DNA from: Paragyromitra xinjiangensis
Lineage: Eukaryota > Ascomycota > Pezizomycetes > Pezizales > Discinaceae
Reading direction: 5' to 3'
DNA length: 64,000 bases
Assembly (NCBI GenBank): GCA_038503065.1
Contig: JBCAMK010000007.1
Location: 434,001 to 498,000 of the forward strand
Of the stretch, positions 12,070-22,320 are shown piece by piece. Made by a program: the position numbers and the translations under genes. Below the pieces are notes generated by a model. It was not told where the DNA came from. It did not search any database and saw nothing but the letters and a program-made list of their open reading frames with translations. Each line of letters starts with the position of its first letter. Within the stretch, counting starts at the first letter, position 1.

Positions 12070-13049
12070 ATGAACTCGACGCATCCAGCCACGGCAGACA
12101 CCGACACGATCGTCATGGCCGCGCTCAGCAAGCTCTCAACAACGCTCCTCCAAGCCACAACCAACGGTCCTCCAACCTGGAGCACCATCTTCAAAATCCT
12201 ATTCCTAACGCTGGCGTTAGTAAACATCAAAAACATCCCCCTAACCTGGCACGTAAGTGCCCTCCCTCCCTCCCCACCCACCCACCTCCTCCTCCTAACA
12301 ACCCATTCTAGTTCCGATTCTACCGTTCGTTATTCCACCACCTCCTCCGCCGACGTTCAATCCATCCCACACCAGCCCACCTCTTCTCCCCCATCTCTAG
12401 CACCTCCAGATCCCCACTCTACGAGTGCGACCTCAACCTGCATAAATCCAACTCGACGTATTTCTCCGACCTCGACATCGCCCGAACCCACCTGATCTGC
12501 CACCTGATCAAGCGCTCGCTACGCACCCGTCGCTCGCTGTACGTGGCGTTGGCGGGGGTGAGCTGCTTGTTCAGACGTGAGATTAAGCCGTTTGAGAAAT
12601 ACGAGATTGTGAGTCGCGTGCTGGGGTGGGATGGGAAGTGGGTTTGGGTTGTGTCGCATTTTGTGAGCTTGAAGAGGGAGAAGGGGAAGGATGGGGTGCT
12701 GGGGGGGAAGAAGGTGTTTGCTAGTGCGTTGAGTAAGTATGTGTTTAAGATGGGGAGGATCACGGTGAAGCCCGAGGAGATCTTTATGGAGTGTGAGTTG
12801 TTGCCGAAGAGGCCGGAGGCGAATGGGGTGGAGGGGAAGGTGGAGGGGAAGAGAGGGAAGGTGGAGGAGAAGGAGGTGTTGATGGGGTTGGAGGAGAAGC
12901 CGGATGGGTATTGGACGTGGGAGAGGGTGGAGGAGGAGAGAGCGAGGGGGTGTGAGGTTGCCCAGTATATGCTTGGGCTTGATAAGTTGGAGGGGGAGAT
13001 TAGGAGTGGTGAGGAGGAGGGGTTGACAAGGATTGGGAGGTTTTATTAG
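12070..13049 (+). CDS. THEM6-like hotdog-fold (4HBT_2-type) protein
   Basis: Exons 12070-12252 and 12312-13049 flank a 59 nt intron (GTAAGT...CATTCTAG), giving 306 aa. A hydrophobic helix near residues 42-60 (STIFKILFLTLALVNIKNIPL) probably anchors the protein. A hotdog-like region follows, with YECDLNLHKSNSTYFSDLDI around residues 98-117 and LYVALAGVSCLFRREIKPFE soon after. This order, a membrane helix then the N-x-x-YFxDLDxxR motif, is that of THEM6/mesenchymal-antigen-like thioesterase-fold proteins. Whether it hydrolyses acyl-CoA is unknown. The C-terminal third is Lys/Glu/Gly-rich. Its coding strand is strongly C-rich in the first half and G-rich after about 12540, a pattern seen in several neighbours. 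Confidence 0.85.
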
Positions 13050-13632
13050 GGTTGGGTTTTTGGAGTATTAGAGGGGTGTTTTTGTTATCTGGGGTTATAG
13101 ATAGCGAGGTATCGTAATTGGGGAATATCCATAGATGGCTTGTAGACCGTGTATATGGGGTTTTGCTCGTAGGTAGAGGCCCGAGTCTAGTAATGAGTTT
13201 CGGACTATATTCGATGACGAGTTCGTGGTAGTTTGGCCCTTACACTCACGACTCGTACATATTCATCAAGATGTGTGGAAGGATCATGCGATATCACTCG
13301 GTTAGACGCATAAACCTACCGTCTCCATCCCTCAAAAATCTACTCTTATATAGCACTAGCCTGGACACTCGAGATAAAAGCATGACATATCTAGCATCAA
13401 GTCCGTGACTCGAGCAATTTCATTTCGACCCAATACTAATCAAATCGATACCCCGCTCAGTAACAACTCACAGAACCCAGCAAGTAACGAACGAAACCAC
13501 AATCACAACCATAAATAAATACAATCCCCTCAAGTTCAAACGCCAGCAATTTTCTAAACCCAAACCCAACCCTAACCCTCCATCCCCAGCTATCGAGAAA
13601 ACCGTGTAGTAGCCCCCCATCCTCCCACCGAC
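13050..13632. other. Convergent intergenic region
   Basis: Lies between two convergent genes and serves as their shared 3' flank. I see nothing else in it. Confidence 0.5.
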
Positions 13633-13910
13633 CTAATCACTAGCCGAATCCGCCCCCGGGTTCGCCCCCGTTGCGTCCGAGACCGAGTCCGAACTCTGTC
13701 GACACCCCATCAGAGCCGCATGAGCACAGCTGTGGTCCCCGGGATCGCACTTGCTATATGCACTCGAGCTAGAACACATCAACGTTTGCCCCACGCTTTG
13801 TATCCTAAGGGTGCATCGTATACTCACTAGCATTGCCGCAGCGGTGTATCCTGAGCCTGAACGAGCGCCAACACGGCGACGAGGAAAGCGAGTGTGATCG
13901 TGAAGTGCAT
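13633..13910 (-). CDS. Small secreted cysteine-containing protein
   Basis: Exons 13910-13828 and 13768-13633 are joined over a 59 nt intron (GTGAGT...TTCTAG), giving 72 aa. The first 19-20 residues (MHFTITLAFLVAVLALVQA) form a clear signal peptide. The mature part has four cysteines in a C-x7-C-x6-C-x7-C pattern (QCYSSAYSKC then DHSC and GC), followed by a Ser/Asp/Ala-rich tail. The order of the first three cysteines, with an aromatic-x-K-C, resembles the start of the C-terminal cysteine module on the two copper monooxygenases at 37.8 and 41.1 kb. That similarity is short and may be chance. Size and features fit an effector-like or cell-wall protein, but no function can be assigned. An in-frame upstream ATG (14015) would bury the signal peptide. 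Confidence 0.75.
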
Positions 13911-14549
13911 TTTGGTTTTGTGTATGTATGTAGTAGGAGGTAAGTGTAGTAGGGTGGGGTAGTGATAGTTATACTGACGCTGCACCGGAAGATTTACCGT
14001 TCCGGGGGGTGCCACGACACGAGGTGCTGATGTAAGATCCCGTCTTGCATGGAGGCTGTGGGCGTATCGGACGCGTTGTCAGCTGCTGTGCATTGATCGA
14101 CGGACGCCTTGCCTGGAGTGTTGGGAGGGACGCGTACTACGGGGCAGTGGGGAGTATGTGAAACGCTGTTTGTGATAATGTATTATGATTAGTTATAAGC
14201 TTGTTTTTCCTTGGAATAAATTAGGATCGTAGTTACTCTACGGTCTAAGTAAAGCTGAGTGAATGTGGCTGAGGTCAAGACCTGAATCATGAACTCTCAC
14301 CCGCAGATCTACAAGTTTCTGATCTCAGCCTGCAGAAACCCCAATACAATTAAAATCCCCCGATTTGGAATAATCCCCCGAGCCTCAAGGTCAATGATCC
14401 CCCGCCAAAGCCAAGGCATCAGACCCCGGCAGCGCCCAAGACTTTGTTTCTCGACCCCACTAAACTTTATTCAGCAGGTGGTGGGGCACCCCGCGTTACT
14501 TAAACCCCCCACCAGCGTACCATTCCCACACAATCGTAATTATACACAA
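13911..14549. other. Divergent promoter region
   Basis: Lies between the divergent secreted-protein and nucleoside-hydrolase genes. The part from 14340 is rich in CCCCG/CCCC runs just upstream of the hydrolase start. The frame is open upstream of 14550 from an ATG at 14289, so an N-terminal extension cannot be fully excluded. Confidence 0.4.
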
Positions 14550-15968
14550 ATGGCCCCCCGAAAGATCATCATTGACACTGACCCTGGGTATGTCCCCCTC
14601 TCTATTCACCTGTATAGTACTGACTTTCGGATAGAGTAGACGATGCACTTGCACTCCTTCTCGCGCTGTCGGCGTCTGAAGAGGAGCTGGAGGTCTTGTT
14701 GATTTCATTGACGTTTGGGAATATCGATATCGAGAAGTCTGTCCTCTGTATCTACTCCACTAGCTGTAGCTGATGCGAAAACAGCTGCTTGCGGAACACG
14801 GTTTCCATGTTCCACGTCCTCGAGCTGGATCGTAAATGGCGTCTCGAGAATGGTCTCCCTACGGGATATCGCAGTCTAGAGAAATTCAAACCAGTAGTTG
14901 CTATAGGCGCAGACAGACCGTTAGAAGAACAGGTTATCCACGCAGACTACTTCCACGGCGCGGACGGTCTCGGGGGCGTCCACACCACCGTACGTATAAC
15001 CCAACCCAGAGCGAAGACAAACCCTAACATGAGAATAGGCACCCCACTTCACACCCACCGAAACCTGGAACCACCTATTCCAAAACCCCACCTCCCACAC
15101 CACACCCCACCCCCCCAACTTCACCCCAACCTCCACCCCAGCACCCTCCCAAATCCTCTCCACCCTCCGCTCCCACCCCCCAGACACAATCACGATCATC
15201 GCCATCGGCCCACTAACCAACCTCGCCCTCGCGGCAGAAGAAGACCCCATAACCTTCCTCCGCGTCCACGAGGTCATCATAATGGGGGGGACAATCGCAC
15301 TCGAAGGCAACGTGACTCCCGTCGCCGAATTCAACCACTTCGCCTGTTCCTGGTCCGCAGCCCGCATCTACGCGCTCACATCGCCGAACCCTACAAGCAC
15401 GCTTCCAGAGTCCCCGACGAGGAAGTGGAAACCGTATCCAGAGACTCTACCCCGGAGGTTGAAGCTCACGATCTTCCCGCTCGATATCACCTCCCGACAC
15501 TTACTCTCCCTGGCGGAGTTTGAGGCTGCTGCGAGGGGGCTGGTGGAGATGGGCTCCCCGCTGGCTGCTTGGTTGGATGGGATATTGGTGCAGACGTTCA
15601 GGAAGATGAAGGAGCTTTATTTAGAGTCTGATGGGGTGGGGAAGTCGCATGTGGTGGATATGAGTCTGCATGATCCGCTTTGTGTGTGGTATGTGTTGTC
15701 GTTGTTGAAAGGGGAGGTTTGGGGGGTGGAGGTGGATAGGGATGTTAGGGTTGAGACGTCGGGACAGTGGACGAGGGGCATGTGTGTGGTGGATAGGAGG
15801 AATAAGAGGGTGGAGGAGAATCTTGTAGAGGGGGTTATGTTGGGGGATGTAGGGACGTGGTTGCATAGGGGGTATGGGAATAGGGTGAGGGTGGCTGTGG
15901 AGAGTCCTGAGGGACAGGATGTGGGGTTTGCGGGGGTTATGTTGAGGAGGATCTTTGTGCAGGAGTAG
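14550..15968 (+). CDS. Inosine-uridine-type nucleoside hydrolase
   Basis: Four exons (14550-14587, 14635-14736, 14785-14989, 15039-15968) with introns of 47-49 nt give 424 aa. The N-terminal DTDPG-VDDALALLLAL, rebuilt across intron 1, is the calcium-binding signature. TFGNIDIENCLRN, rebuilt across intron 2, and HADYFHGADGLGG are typical of fungal members. The later block GPLTNLALA then IIMGG, and a C-terminal HDP (SLHDPLCVW) supplying the last calcium-binding Asp, complete the fold. Family enzymes split purine or pyrimidine nucleosides into base and ribose. An oddity is the EFN motif: EFNHFACSWSAAR, where relatives usually have an Asp-Pro or similar after the Ala. A purine nucleoside phosphorylase lies 2.8 kb downstream, so both enzymes may serve nucleoside salvage. 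The coding strand shifts from C-rich to G-rich near 15500. Confidence 0.9.
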
Positions 15969-16810
15969 GGGGTGGGTATTAGTGGGAAGCTGTTTCTAGG
16001 GCTGACGTATATAGTTGTCTGGTAGACTAAATTTTGAGTGGCTTGGCAAATACACGTAACTTAGAAGAGTGAATATTGGACTATGCTGGTCTTAGAGCTG
16101 GAGTAGTACGTTTTGCAAGCCAAGAAGAAAGATCGTTGGTCTGCGATTCTTATCAGTGTCAATGATTGCACAATCATTATCAGCTCGAGAGGTGATACAG
16201 CATACAGCGAATAACACTAAAACTATGTCCTGTGAGCAAGGATTTAGCCGACCCTACCGCTAATAACAGCCTTAGGTCTCTACCGCTACCCCAAGCCGAC
16301 CACTTGTTTCAACGTTTAAACCAACAGCAGTTCGAGCTTCTGTTGGTGGCGTCAGGCCGTCCAGCCACTGATTCAGATCCGTGGGCTACTGTCGCTGATG
16401 AACATCGGTGGCGTCATTCTTGCAATTGATGTCGTCTCTATCACTCATGGTTTCTAATACCGTATGCGAAGTGGCTGCAGAAAACGTGATGTCTATGCAT
16501 GTTTTACCTACTAGCGCACAACGAATTCCGCCGAATGCTACGATATCTATATACGAGTTCGTGCCTGTGGGACGTCATGTGGGGGCACGATTACATCAAG
16601 TACATCCAACCACCTGGGCTACAGAATGAAGTTACGATTGGTACGAGCAGATTGATCGATAGATCTACTGTCTGATGATCGAGTGTAGAAGTGAGAGAAG
16701 AATAAGGTACAGATATAAAATGCAAAATACCCCGCAACTAGCGCGCTACTAGTGTACCACGTGTACGAAAGTGCTTCATGACAAGTGTGGGGGTTACTAC
16801 AATCTTTGGC

Positions 16811-16817
16811 TATAAAT
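16811..16817 (+). promoter_or_regulatory. TATA-like box before the 16934 pseudogene
   Basis: A TATAAAT sequence sits about 120 bp upstream of the ATG at 16934, a plausible distance for a fungal secreted-peptide gene. It has no support beyond sequence and position. Confidence 0.3.
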
Positions 16818-16933
16818 GCTGCGTTTGATCCCCCCCTCTCCTGCTATCATGCATAGCTCCTGAGGTCACTTGCTTGAAGATACGTTGTTTCACGAAACCT
16901 GGCTCCTCCATTTCCTATCGACAGAGTTTCAAC

Positions 16934-17000
16934 ATGCAATGCAAGACTATCGTTGCTTCTTTCATCGTTGCTGTGGTTCTTGCTTAGATTAAGGCGTATG
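16934..17000 (+). pseudogene. Remnant of a small secreted-protein gene
   Basis: An ATG opens a typical signal peptide (MQCKTIVASFIVAVVLA) that is cut by TAG at 16985-16987. In comparable fungal signal peptides a Gln often stands at this point, and CAG to TAG is a single C-to-T change. The frame then reads IKA up to a good donor (GTATGT) with a CTAAT branch site and TACTAG acceptor about 74 nt later. The next exon stops at once. A TATA-like box lies upstream. I read it as a decayed gene; the ancestral product is unknown. Confidence 0.45.
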
Positions 17001-17609
17001 TCTTGCTTCCTCGGAATACTCTTGCATGTGTGGGCTTGTACGGACAAAGCTAATACGATTGGGTACTAGATAACTGAACCCTAGTAAGAGTTTCCATTTA
17101 TCATGTTATTGCCAAGTGAATCTAATTCGAAAAACTATTTTCCGTCACAAAGACTCAAGGGCAATCAGAAACTCGACAATAGCTACCCAGAAAACGGTTC
17201 AGAAAACGGTTCAGAAAACGTCTACGGTTCTGCGCTATATTTGTCGAATACACAAGCCCGATGACGTCTCAATATGTGCTCTAAGTCTAGACAGGGTTAC
17301 AGCGATGGTGAGAGGCGAGAATGGTCTTGAATTGCATTTTGAAGTTTTTGGTGGGGAGTGGATAGGTTGGGTTTGTGGACGGTGGATTACTGGCAAGTGT
17401 TTTTTAGAGCTGTGGGTGGAGGGATAGTAGTGTATATGAATAGAGTATTATTGTTTGCAGTTGATTCCATCGGAAAGCGTGAAAAATCTAAGTAACAGCA
17501 GATGTATATTCTAAACTCATCATAAACTTTCACAAAGACTTGGAAGGCTATTGTGATAATTGAGACTAGCTACATGCATTTCTAGAGGAATATCCCGTTC
17601 TGAGTTTTA

Positions 17610-18298
17610 TCACATAATAACCATAGCACCAATTGCCAAAACCGCAGCGGTAGCCGCAACTGCACGGGGATCTGAAGCTTGAAGAGGGGGGTCAGCCTAA
17701 TATAGTAGTAATGGAGAGAGAGGAGGGGAGTACCGGCACGACCATCATTTCCCTGCTCACTAGGTACATAAGAAGCACAATCGCTGATAGCCCTCAGGAC
17801 TGACCTACATTGCTTCGAAGTTGAGTGTGCGAGTGACCGCAGGCTAGTGATATCCTCTTGATAGAGTTCAGCTAGCGAGTTCTTCAGCAAACACGCTTCC
17901 TCCTTCTCGAGCTCTTCCTTGATCTCCTCTAAATATTTTGAGCACAGTTTAGCATTTTCACGACGGTAGTCCATAGACCGCTGCGCTTCATTTTTAGTCG
18001 TAGCTTGGCTATCGTGGGTCATCCGGTGTTGCCTCTGATACATACCCTGAACCTCTCGGGAGATTCTAGCGAGCCTTCCCTCGATGGTTTCTAGTTCTAT
18101 GTGTCTGGGCTTTGAAGAGGGGTTTTGCTTGAGTTCTAGTTTGATCCTGGTGATAATGGCTTCTGATTGCCGGTTGCAAAGGGCCTCCCGCTCCTCTCGC
18201 CGACAGGATGCACATCTGGAAATATCCTTGCCAAATGCTTTTTTAAGCTCTGTGATGGCATGGCGAGAGGAGCTGATGTGTTCACAGGCAGGCGCCAT
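17610..18298 (-). CDS. Tail-anchored coiled-coil protein, function unknown
   Basis: Exons 18298-17734 and 17671-17610 over a 62 nt intron (CTGAC branch, TTCAG acceptor) give 208 aa. Without splicing, the end would be an unlikely basic/aromatic tail. With splicing the protein ends in a single hydrophobic segment, AVAATAAVLAIGAMVIM, a plausible C-terminal membrane anchor. The body is strongly helical and charged: a Cys-x2-Cys pair near residue 31 (SRCASC), then Glu/Lys/Arg heptad-like stretches including YLEEIKEELEKEEACLLKNS. I do not recognise a family. It could be a small organelle-surface or membrane-contact protein, but that is a guess from topology only. Confidence 0.7.
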
Positions 18299-18742
18299 AT
18301 TTTATTAGGCTAATGGGTTGCTTGTTTTTTGTTGGGGGGTTTTAATGTATTGTGGTATCGAATCGTATTTGTATGTAGACTCGCAGTTGGCGCTGGAGGT
18401 TTAGATATGGGGAGAAGGGTGACCTCATCGGTTTATAAGAGGATCGAAGTAGGGGTCAAGAATACAAAAGTTTGTGTGCGGAGCATCAATTCAATACTAT
18501 GATCACAGGGGCCACCATGGTAGCGTTCATGATAAGGATACGAAGTAGTATGTAATAGACTATTGCAGTCACTAACCCGTAGAGTTCTCTCCACAGCACT
18601 ACCTATACCCCACTGGGGTTTAAAACTCGCCTTCTAAGAAATAAAGCGGTATTCTTAGGTCATCTAATTTCTAACCAAGCTATTAACAAAAAGAACCCAT
18701 TCAAAAGGCCCAATAGATTTAGGACCCACGAACATCGCACCA
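18299..18742. other. Intergenic, nothing recognised
   Basis: Holds the promoter of the coiled-coil gene and the 3' flank of the phosphorylase gene. Confidence 0.4.
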
Positions 18743-19810
18743 TCAAACCGCAATATCATCAATGAATTGTTTGACAAGAGCCTACCCAGTTAGCCAACCA
18801 TCTCTAGACTCAAAACTACCCGAGAAAACATACCTGTAAATCCTTCGCTGCCTCCCTCCCAGTCTCCAGCACCTCCTCATGATTCGCCTTCCCAAGCTCA
18901 ATAACCTTATTCAAATCCTCCTTCTTCGTCTGCTCCACCAGGATCGAATCTCCTCTTGGGCCTGGCTCTAGCACCGCACAATTTGTCACTAGACTCATCG
19001 CTAACACCCTAAGCCCACAATGTCTCGCAATGATGATTTCCGGCACTGTTGACATCCCAACAACGTCCGCACCCATCACCCGCAACATCCTGCATTCTGC
19101 ACGAGTCTCGAATGTCGGGCCAGAAACAAAGACGTACACCCCCTCATGGAGTTTGCGCGTTGGAGCTACGCCTAGAAGCTTTTTGTATGAGAGATGAATC
19201 TGCCTGCGGAGCTCTAGGTCATATGCGTCTGAGAGGGACGGGAAACGAGTCCCGTAGTCTTCCTCGTTGGGACCGCGTAATGGGTGTGCACCAGCGAGTC
19301 CGGGGAAGTTGATGTGATCGTTTAGTACCATGATATCGCCGACTGAGAACTCTGGGTTGAGGCCTCCAGCGGCGTTAGTGACGATGACGGTCTTAATGCC
19401 GAGGATCTTCATGACGCGGGTGGGGAAGGTGACTTTTTCGATTGAATGGCCCTCGAAGAAGCTGTTTGAATGGAATTAGTGCTATGGGAGAGTTAGGTGG
19501 GGTATGATGAGACGGACTGAACTCTGCCCACCATCATTACGACAGGTGTTTTGCTCTCTCCGAGTAAGCCGAAGACGAACTTTCCGGCATGGCCTACGAC
19601 AGTTGAGTGTGGGAAATTCGGGATCTGCGTGTAGCTAAGCTCGAATTGGGGAGATGGGTTTAACGTTGCTGCGAGACCGCCGAGGCCAGAGCCGCAGATT
19701 ATGCCAACTTGGGGGTGTTTTAGCTCTTCAGGGAGCTGTGCGCGGATATGGTTTGCAGATTTGGTTGCGAGGGAGAAGATGGTTTCTGTACGGGGGGGAA
19801 TCTCGGCCAT
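18743..19810 (-). CDS. Purine nucleoside phosphorylase
   Basis: Three exons (19810-19518, 19461-18834, 18781-18743) with introns of 56 and 52 nt give 319 aa, usual for trimeric PNPs. Motifs in order are GIICGSGLGG (phosphate site, residues 36-45), VVMMVGRVHFFEGHS (rebuilt across intron 1), VTNAAGGLNPEF, INFPGLAGAHPLRG, YVFVSGPTFETRAE, MGADVVGMSTVPE and SLVTNCA. The last exon adds ALVKQFIDDIAV, the normal end. The enzyme converts inosine or guanosine and phosphate to base and ribose-1-phosphate in purine salvage. The donor of intron 1 (GTCCGT) is non-consensus, but only this site restores the VHFFEGH motif. An upstream in-frame ATG at 19933 would add 41 residues; the 19810 start fits the family better. 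Confidence 0.95.
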
Positions 19811-20164
19811 TGCGGATGTTGTGTGGTGGTGGGAGCTTTGGAAAGTACTAGAATTTAAAAGGGAATTGGTTATGAATTTCGTGGTTTTGTTTTTGCGGGG
19901 GATGTTTTTTAGATGCGTGGATAGGTTGGTCATTATCGAGACTTTTATCGTCTAGGGGTGCGGAACTCGCCGTCTGCCCTCTCGCTGCACCCCGCGTCTC
20001 GTACTACGTTGAAGTCCGGGGTCCATAATTCAAATCGTGAGCATCAATTAACCGTCCCAGCACGAGGATCTCACATATTATTCAATCGCGGTCGGCTTCT
20101 CCTGTGATTTATCGGTTTGTCGTGTAGCAAAACCCATTCATCACAATTACCATACGTATATCCG
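19811..20164. other. Phosphorylase promoter / chaperone 3' flank
   Basis: No gene or clear motif is visible. Confidence 0.4.
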
Positions 20165-20677
20165 TTACAAACACTCCCCAACCAACTCGATCAATTTCAC
20201 AAATCCATCTCCCTCCAGCTCTTTCTGCTTCAACCCCAGCCCCACAACCAACATACGTCCTTCCTCTTTTCTCCGCATTGCTAACAGACTTGCGAGTTGC
20301 ACTGCAATCGTCTGTCCGAGTGCTTCCCGCTCTGGTACCGTCCCGCCAAGAAGCGTAGTAGGGGTTAGATGTGAGAGAGGGAGAAGACCATCTTCATCAT
20401 CTGGGGATTTGGCTTCGAGGAGGCCAGGATGATGGCCATCGAGGGGCACGTGGAACTGTATTATAGCTAGTGTAAGTGTATGCAAGTAAGTGAGAACTGA
20501 GAGAAGATGGGGAGATGGAAGGGGAGTGACCCATTGAGCTAGACGTCCGTCTTGAGTGAGGGTTATGATGATCTTATCGGCGAAGGAGACGATGTTGCAG
20601 TCGGTGGGGATCCCATCTATTATGCGAGCAGCTTGCTTAGTTGTTGCAGGGAAGGGGCTTTCTAATACGCTGTCCAT
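20165..20677 (-). CDS. Proteasome assembly chaperone 3-like protein
   Basis: Exons 20677-20531 and 20455-20165 over a 75 nt intron give 145 aa. The intron length is a multiple of three, so the unspliced frame is also open. Splicing removes a filler stretch and restores KIIITLTQDGRLAQW joined to FHVPLDGHHPGLLEA, the order expected in PAC3/Pba3-type chaperones. The C-terminal MLVVGLGLKQKELEGDGFVK also fits. Such proteins pair with a Pba4-type partner to guide assembly of the 20S alpha ring. The donor GTCACT is unusual. The ATG at 20677 is preferred over 20740 because relatives start shortly before this point. Confidence 0.72.
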   Translation of the reverse strand: MDSVLESPFPATTKQAARIIDGIPTDCNIVSFADKIIITLTQDGRLAQWVTPLPSPHLLSVLTYLHTLTLAIIQFHVPLDGHHPGLLEAKSPDDEDGLLPLSHLTPTTLLGGTVPEREALGQTIAVQLASLLAMRRKEEGRMLVVGLGLKQKELEGDGFVKLIELVGECL

Positions 20678-21196
20678 TGTGATGGAGTTGAAGTGGTAAA
20701 CTGGAGATCTCTGCCTGGTGATGTAGAAGTTGCGGCTCAACTGTTGCGGAGATTGCCGCGTTATCGTCTCAAGAGAAAAAGTACGGAATCTATAGCGATC
20801 GTCACATTGTATCCATAGAAATTACTAGTAGGTAGTTCCGGCTTCAATGCCAACTGGAGCAGTAGGTCTAGTGGACTTTCAATCCTTCAAAAGAATTGAT
20901 ATAGATAAGCAAGTAATGTAATGTGCGGTTTAGTATTTCTCTTCCAAAATTACATGTAGTATACTATAGGTCCCAGTGCAGTAGGATATTGAAAGATCAA
21001 ACTGCCTCATTGAAGGCTACTCTCTCGAACAGTTTATAAACCTTTAAAACTGCCTAGACTTTTACCACATGTTCACTTAACCTTTGCTAACCTGACCTCT
21101 CTACTTCCATTTTAACACCCTCTCAATATACACACCGTTAAGTCGCGTCGCTCATAATTTAAACTGAACGTCACACCTACGAACCCGAAAAAAAAC
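20678..21196. other. Upstream half of a tandem duplication
   Basis: From about 20895 the sequence resembles 21600-21890: GATAGATAAGCAAGTAATGT against TGATAGGCGAGTCATGTAAT, CTCTCGAAC followed by CCTTTAAAACT, and TTAACCTTTGCTAACCT against TTAGCCTTTGTTAACCTC. It appears to be the duplicated promoter of the two paralogues downstream. Confidence 0.6.
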
Positions 21197-21553
21197 ATGC
21201 GAAGTGAAGCCCTGGTGGTTCTCCACTGTAGCATCATAGCTCTCGATGGGACTCTTGGAAAACTCAGGGAAAGAGCTGATGAAGAATCCGCCTTAACCGC
21301 GGGCGACCTCTCTAATCAACTCTCTACGCTAAATGAACTCGACACAAAGTTTCTGCGGGATTTGGCGGCCTGGGACAGTGCTTTCGAGAAACAAAAATGG
21401 AAATTCCTCTACCAGAAACAGATCAAAGCGCTAGTTCTAGAACGAGAAAAACTCAGCAAGAAAATCCCTAAGGTTAGTGAGAAGGTTGTGAAGGGGAGAG
21501 AGCGTTTCAAAGGGGAATATACACTAGGATCCAATTCTCTATCTGTTTCGTGA
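21197..21553 (+). CDS. Small helical protein, copy 1 of tandem pair
   Basis: A 118-aa intronless frame with ATG start, rich in Leu, Lys and Glu and likely a helical bundle or coiled coil. Central blocks LSTLNELDTKFLRDLAAWDS and EKQKWKF match LSTLKELDMRLVRNLRDWDS and KKEKWKP in the next gene, in the same order and spacing, so the two are paralogues. There is no signal peptide or membrane helix. I do not recognise the family. The leader is also duplicated. Confidence 0.62.
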   Translation: MRSEALVVLHCSIIALDGTLGKLRERADEESALTAGDLSNQLSTLNELDTKFLRDLAAWDSAFEKQKWKFLYQKQIKALVLEREKLSKKIPKVSEKVVKGRERFKGEYTLGSNSLSVS

Positions 21554-21891
21554 GATATTTGTGAACTCAGTAGCTTTAATCGTACATGTAGTCAATAGAG
21601 AATTGGTGTAAATTGATAGGCGAGTCATGTAATGGCTATTCATGTATTCCTCTTCTAAGATTCTATAGGTCTCAGCGTTAGAAGTCATTGAAGGTAGATC
21701 TCTCGAACGGGTTACTTATAAGCCTTTAAAACTACCTTTGTCCCTTGCCCTGCGCATGCATCAGTTATAGTTGTAGGTTAACTTAGCCTTTGTTAACCTC
21801 AACCATCTTCTTCCTTTTTTTATCATATAGACTCATATCGAACTACAACCTATTCGTAAGATTACACATCACATACTCGCAAATTCAAACC

Positions 21892-22320
21892 ATGTTTAGA
21901 AAAGAACGTCTAAAATCCCTCAACAATAGATTATCGAGTCTCGATACAGCCGTTCAAAAACTCGGGGTAACAGCCGATGAAACGCCTGCCTCTCACACAG
22001 GGGACCCCTCTACCCATCTCTCTACGCTGAAAGAACTCGATATGAGGTTGGTGAGAAATTTGAGAGACTGGGACAGTGACCTCAAGAAAGAAAAATGGAA
22101 ACCCGCGAGCCTTTACTACCGGAAGGATTTCAGAGACTTAGTTGCGAGACGAGGGATGCTTGCTGCTGAAGTTTCCGGGCTTTACCTGAAGTTGGCCGAG
22201 GGAAAAAAGCGTTTCGAGGAGAGCTCAGAAAAGCCCTCCGATCATCAACCGGTTCCACGGACTACATGTATTTATGGACCTGGTACCCCCGACTATGGGC
22301 CTGATGAGAACAAGGGCTAG
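21892..22320 (+). CDS. Small helical protein, copy 2 of tandem pair
   Basis: 142 aa from the ATG at 21892; the frame is open further upstream but without another convincing start. It shares the LSTLxELDxxxxRxLxxWDS core and the following KKEKWK and AEGKKRFEE blocks with the gene at 21197. Its C-terminus is longer, Pro/Gly/Tyr-rich (YGPGTPDYGPDENKG) and probably disordered. TACATGTA occurs inside the tail-coding part (22263). Function unknown. The pair has diverged markedly in protein sequence while keeping length and core motif. Confidence 0.6.
   Translation: MFRKERLKSLNNRLSSLDTAVQKLGVTADETPASHTGDPSTHLSTLKELDMRLVRNLRDWDSDLKKEKWKPASLYYRKDFRDLVARRGMLAAEVSGLYLKLAEGKKRFEESSEKPSDHQPVPRTTCIYGPGTPDYGPDENKG

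Larger units (their letters stand above)
15969..17609. other. Intergenic with a ruined secreted-peptide gene
   Basis: The only supportable content is the pseudogene at 16934 and a 12 bp tandem repeat (CAGAAAACGGTT, about 2.6 copies, near 17189-17220). The frame over that repeat (17116-17427) starts with GTG and has no family match. Confidence 0.45.

Noticed and set aside
17116..17427. Open frame with KTVQKTVQKT repeats
   Set aside because: It starts at GTG and the repetition reflects a 12 bp tandem repeat; no other coding evidence.
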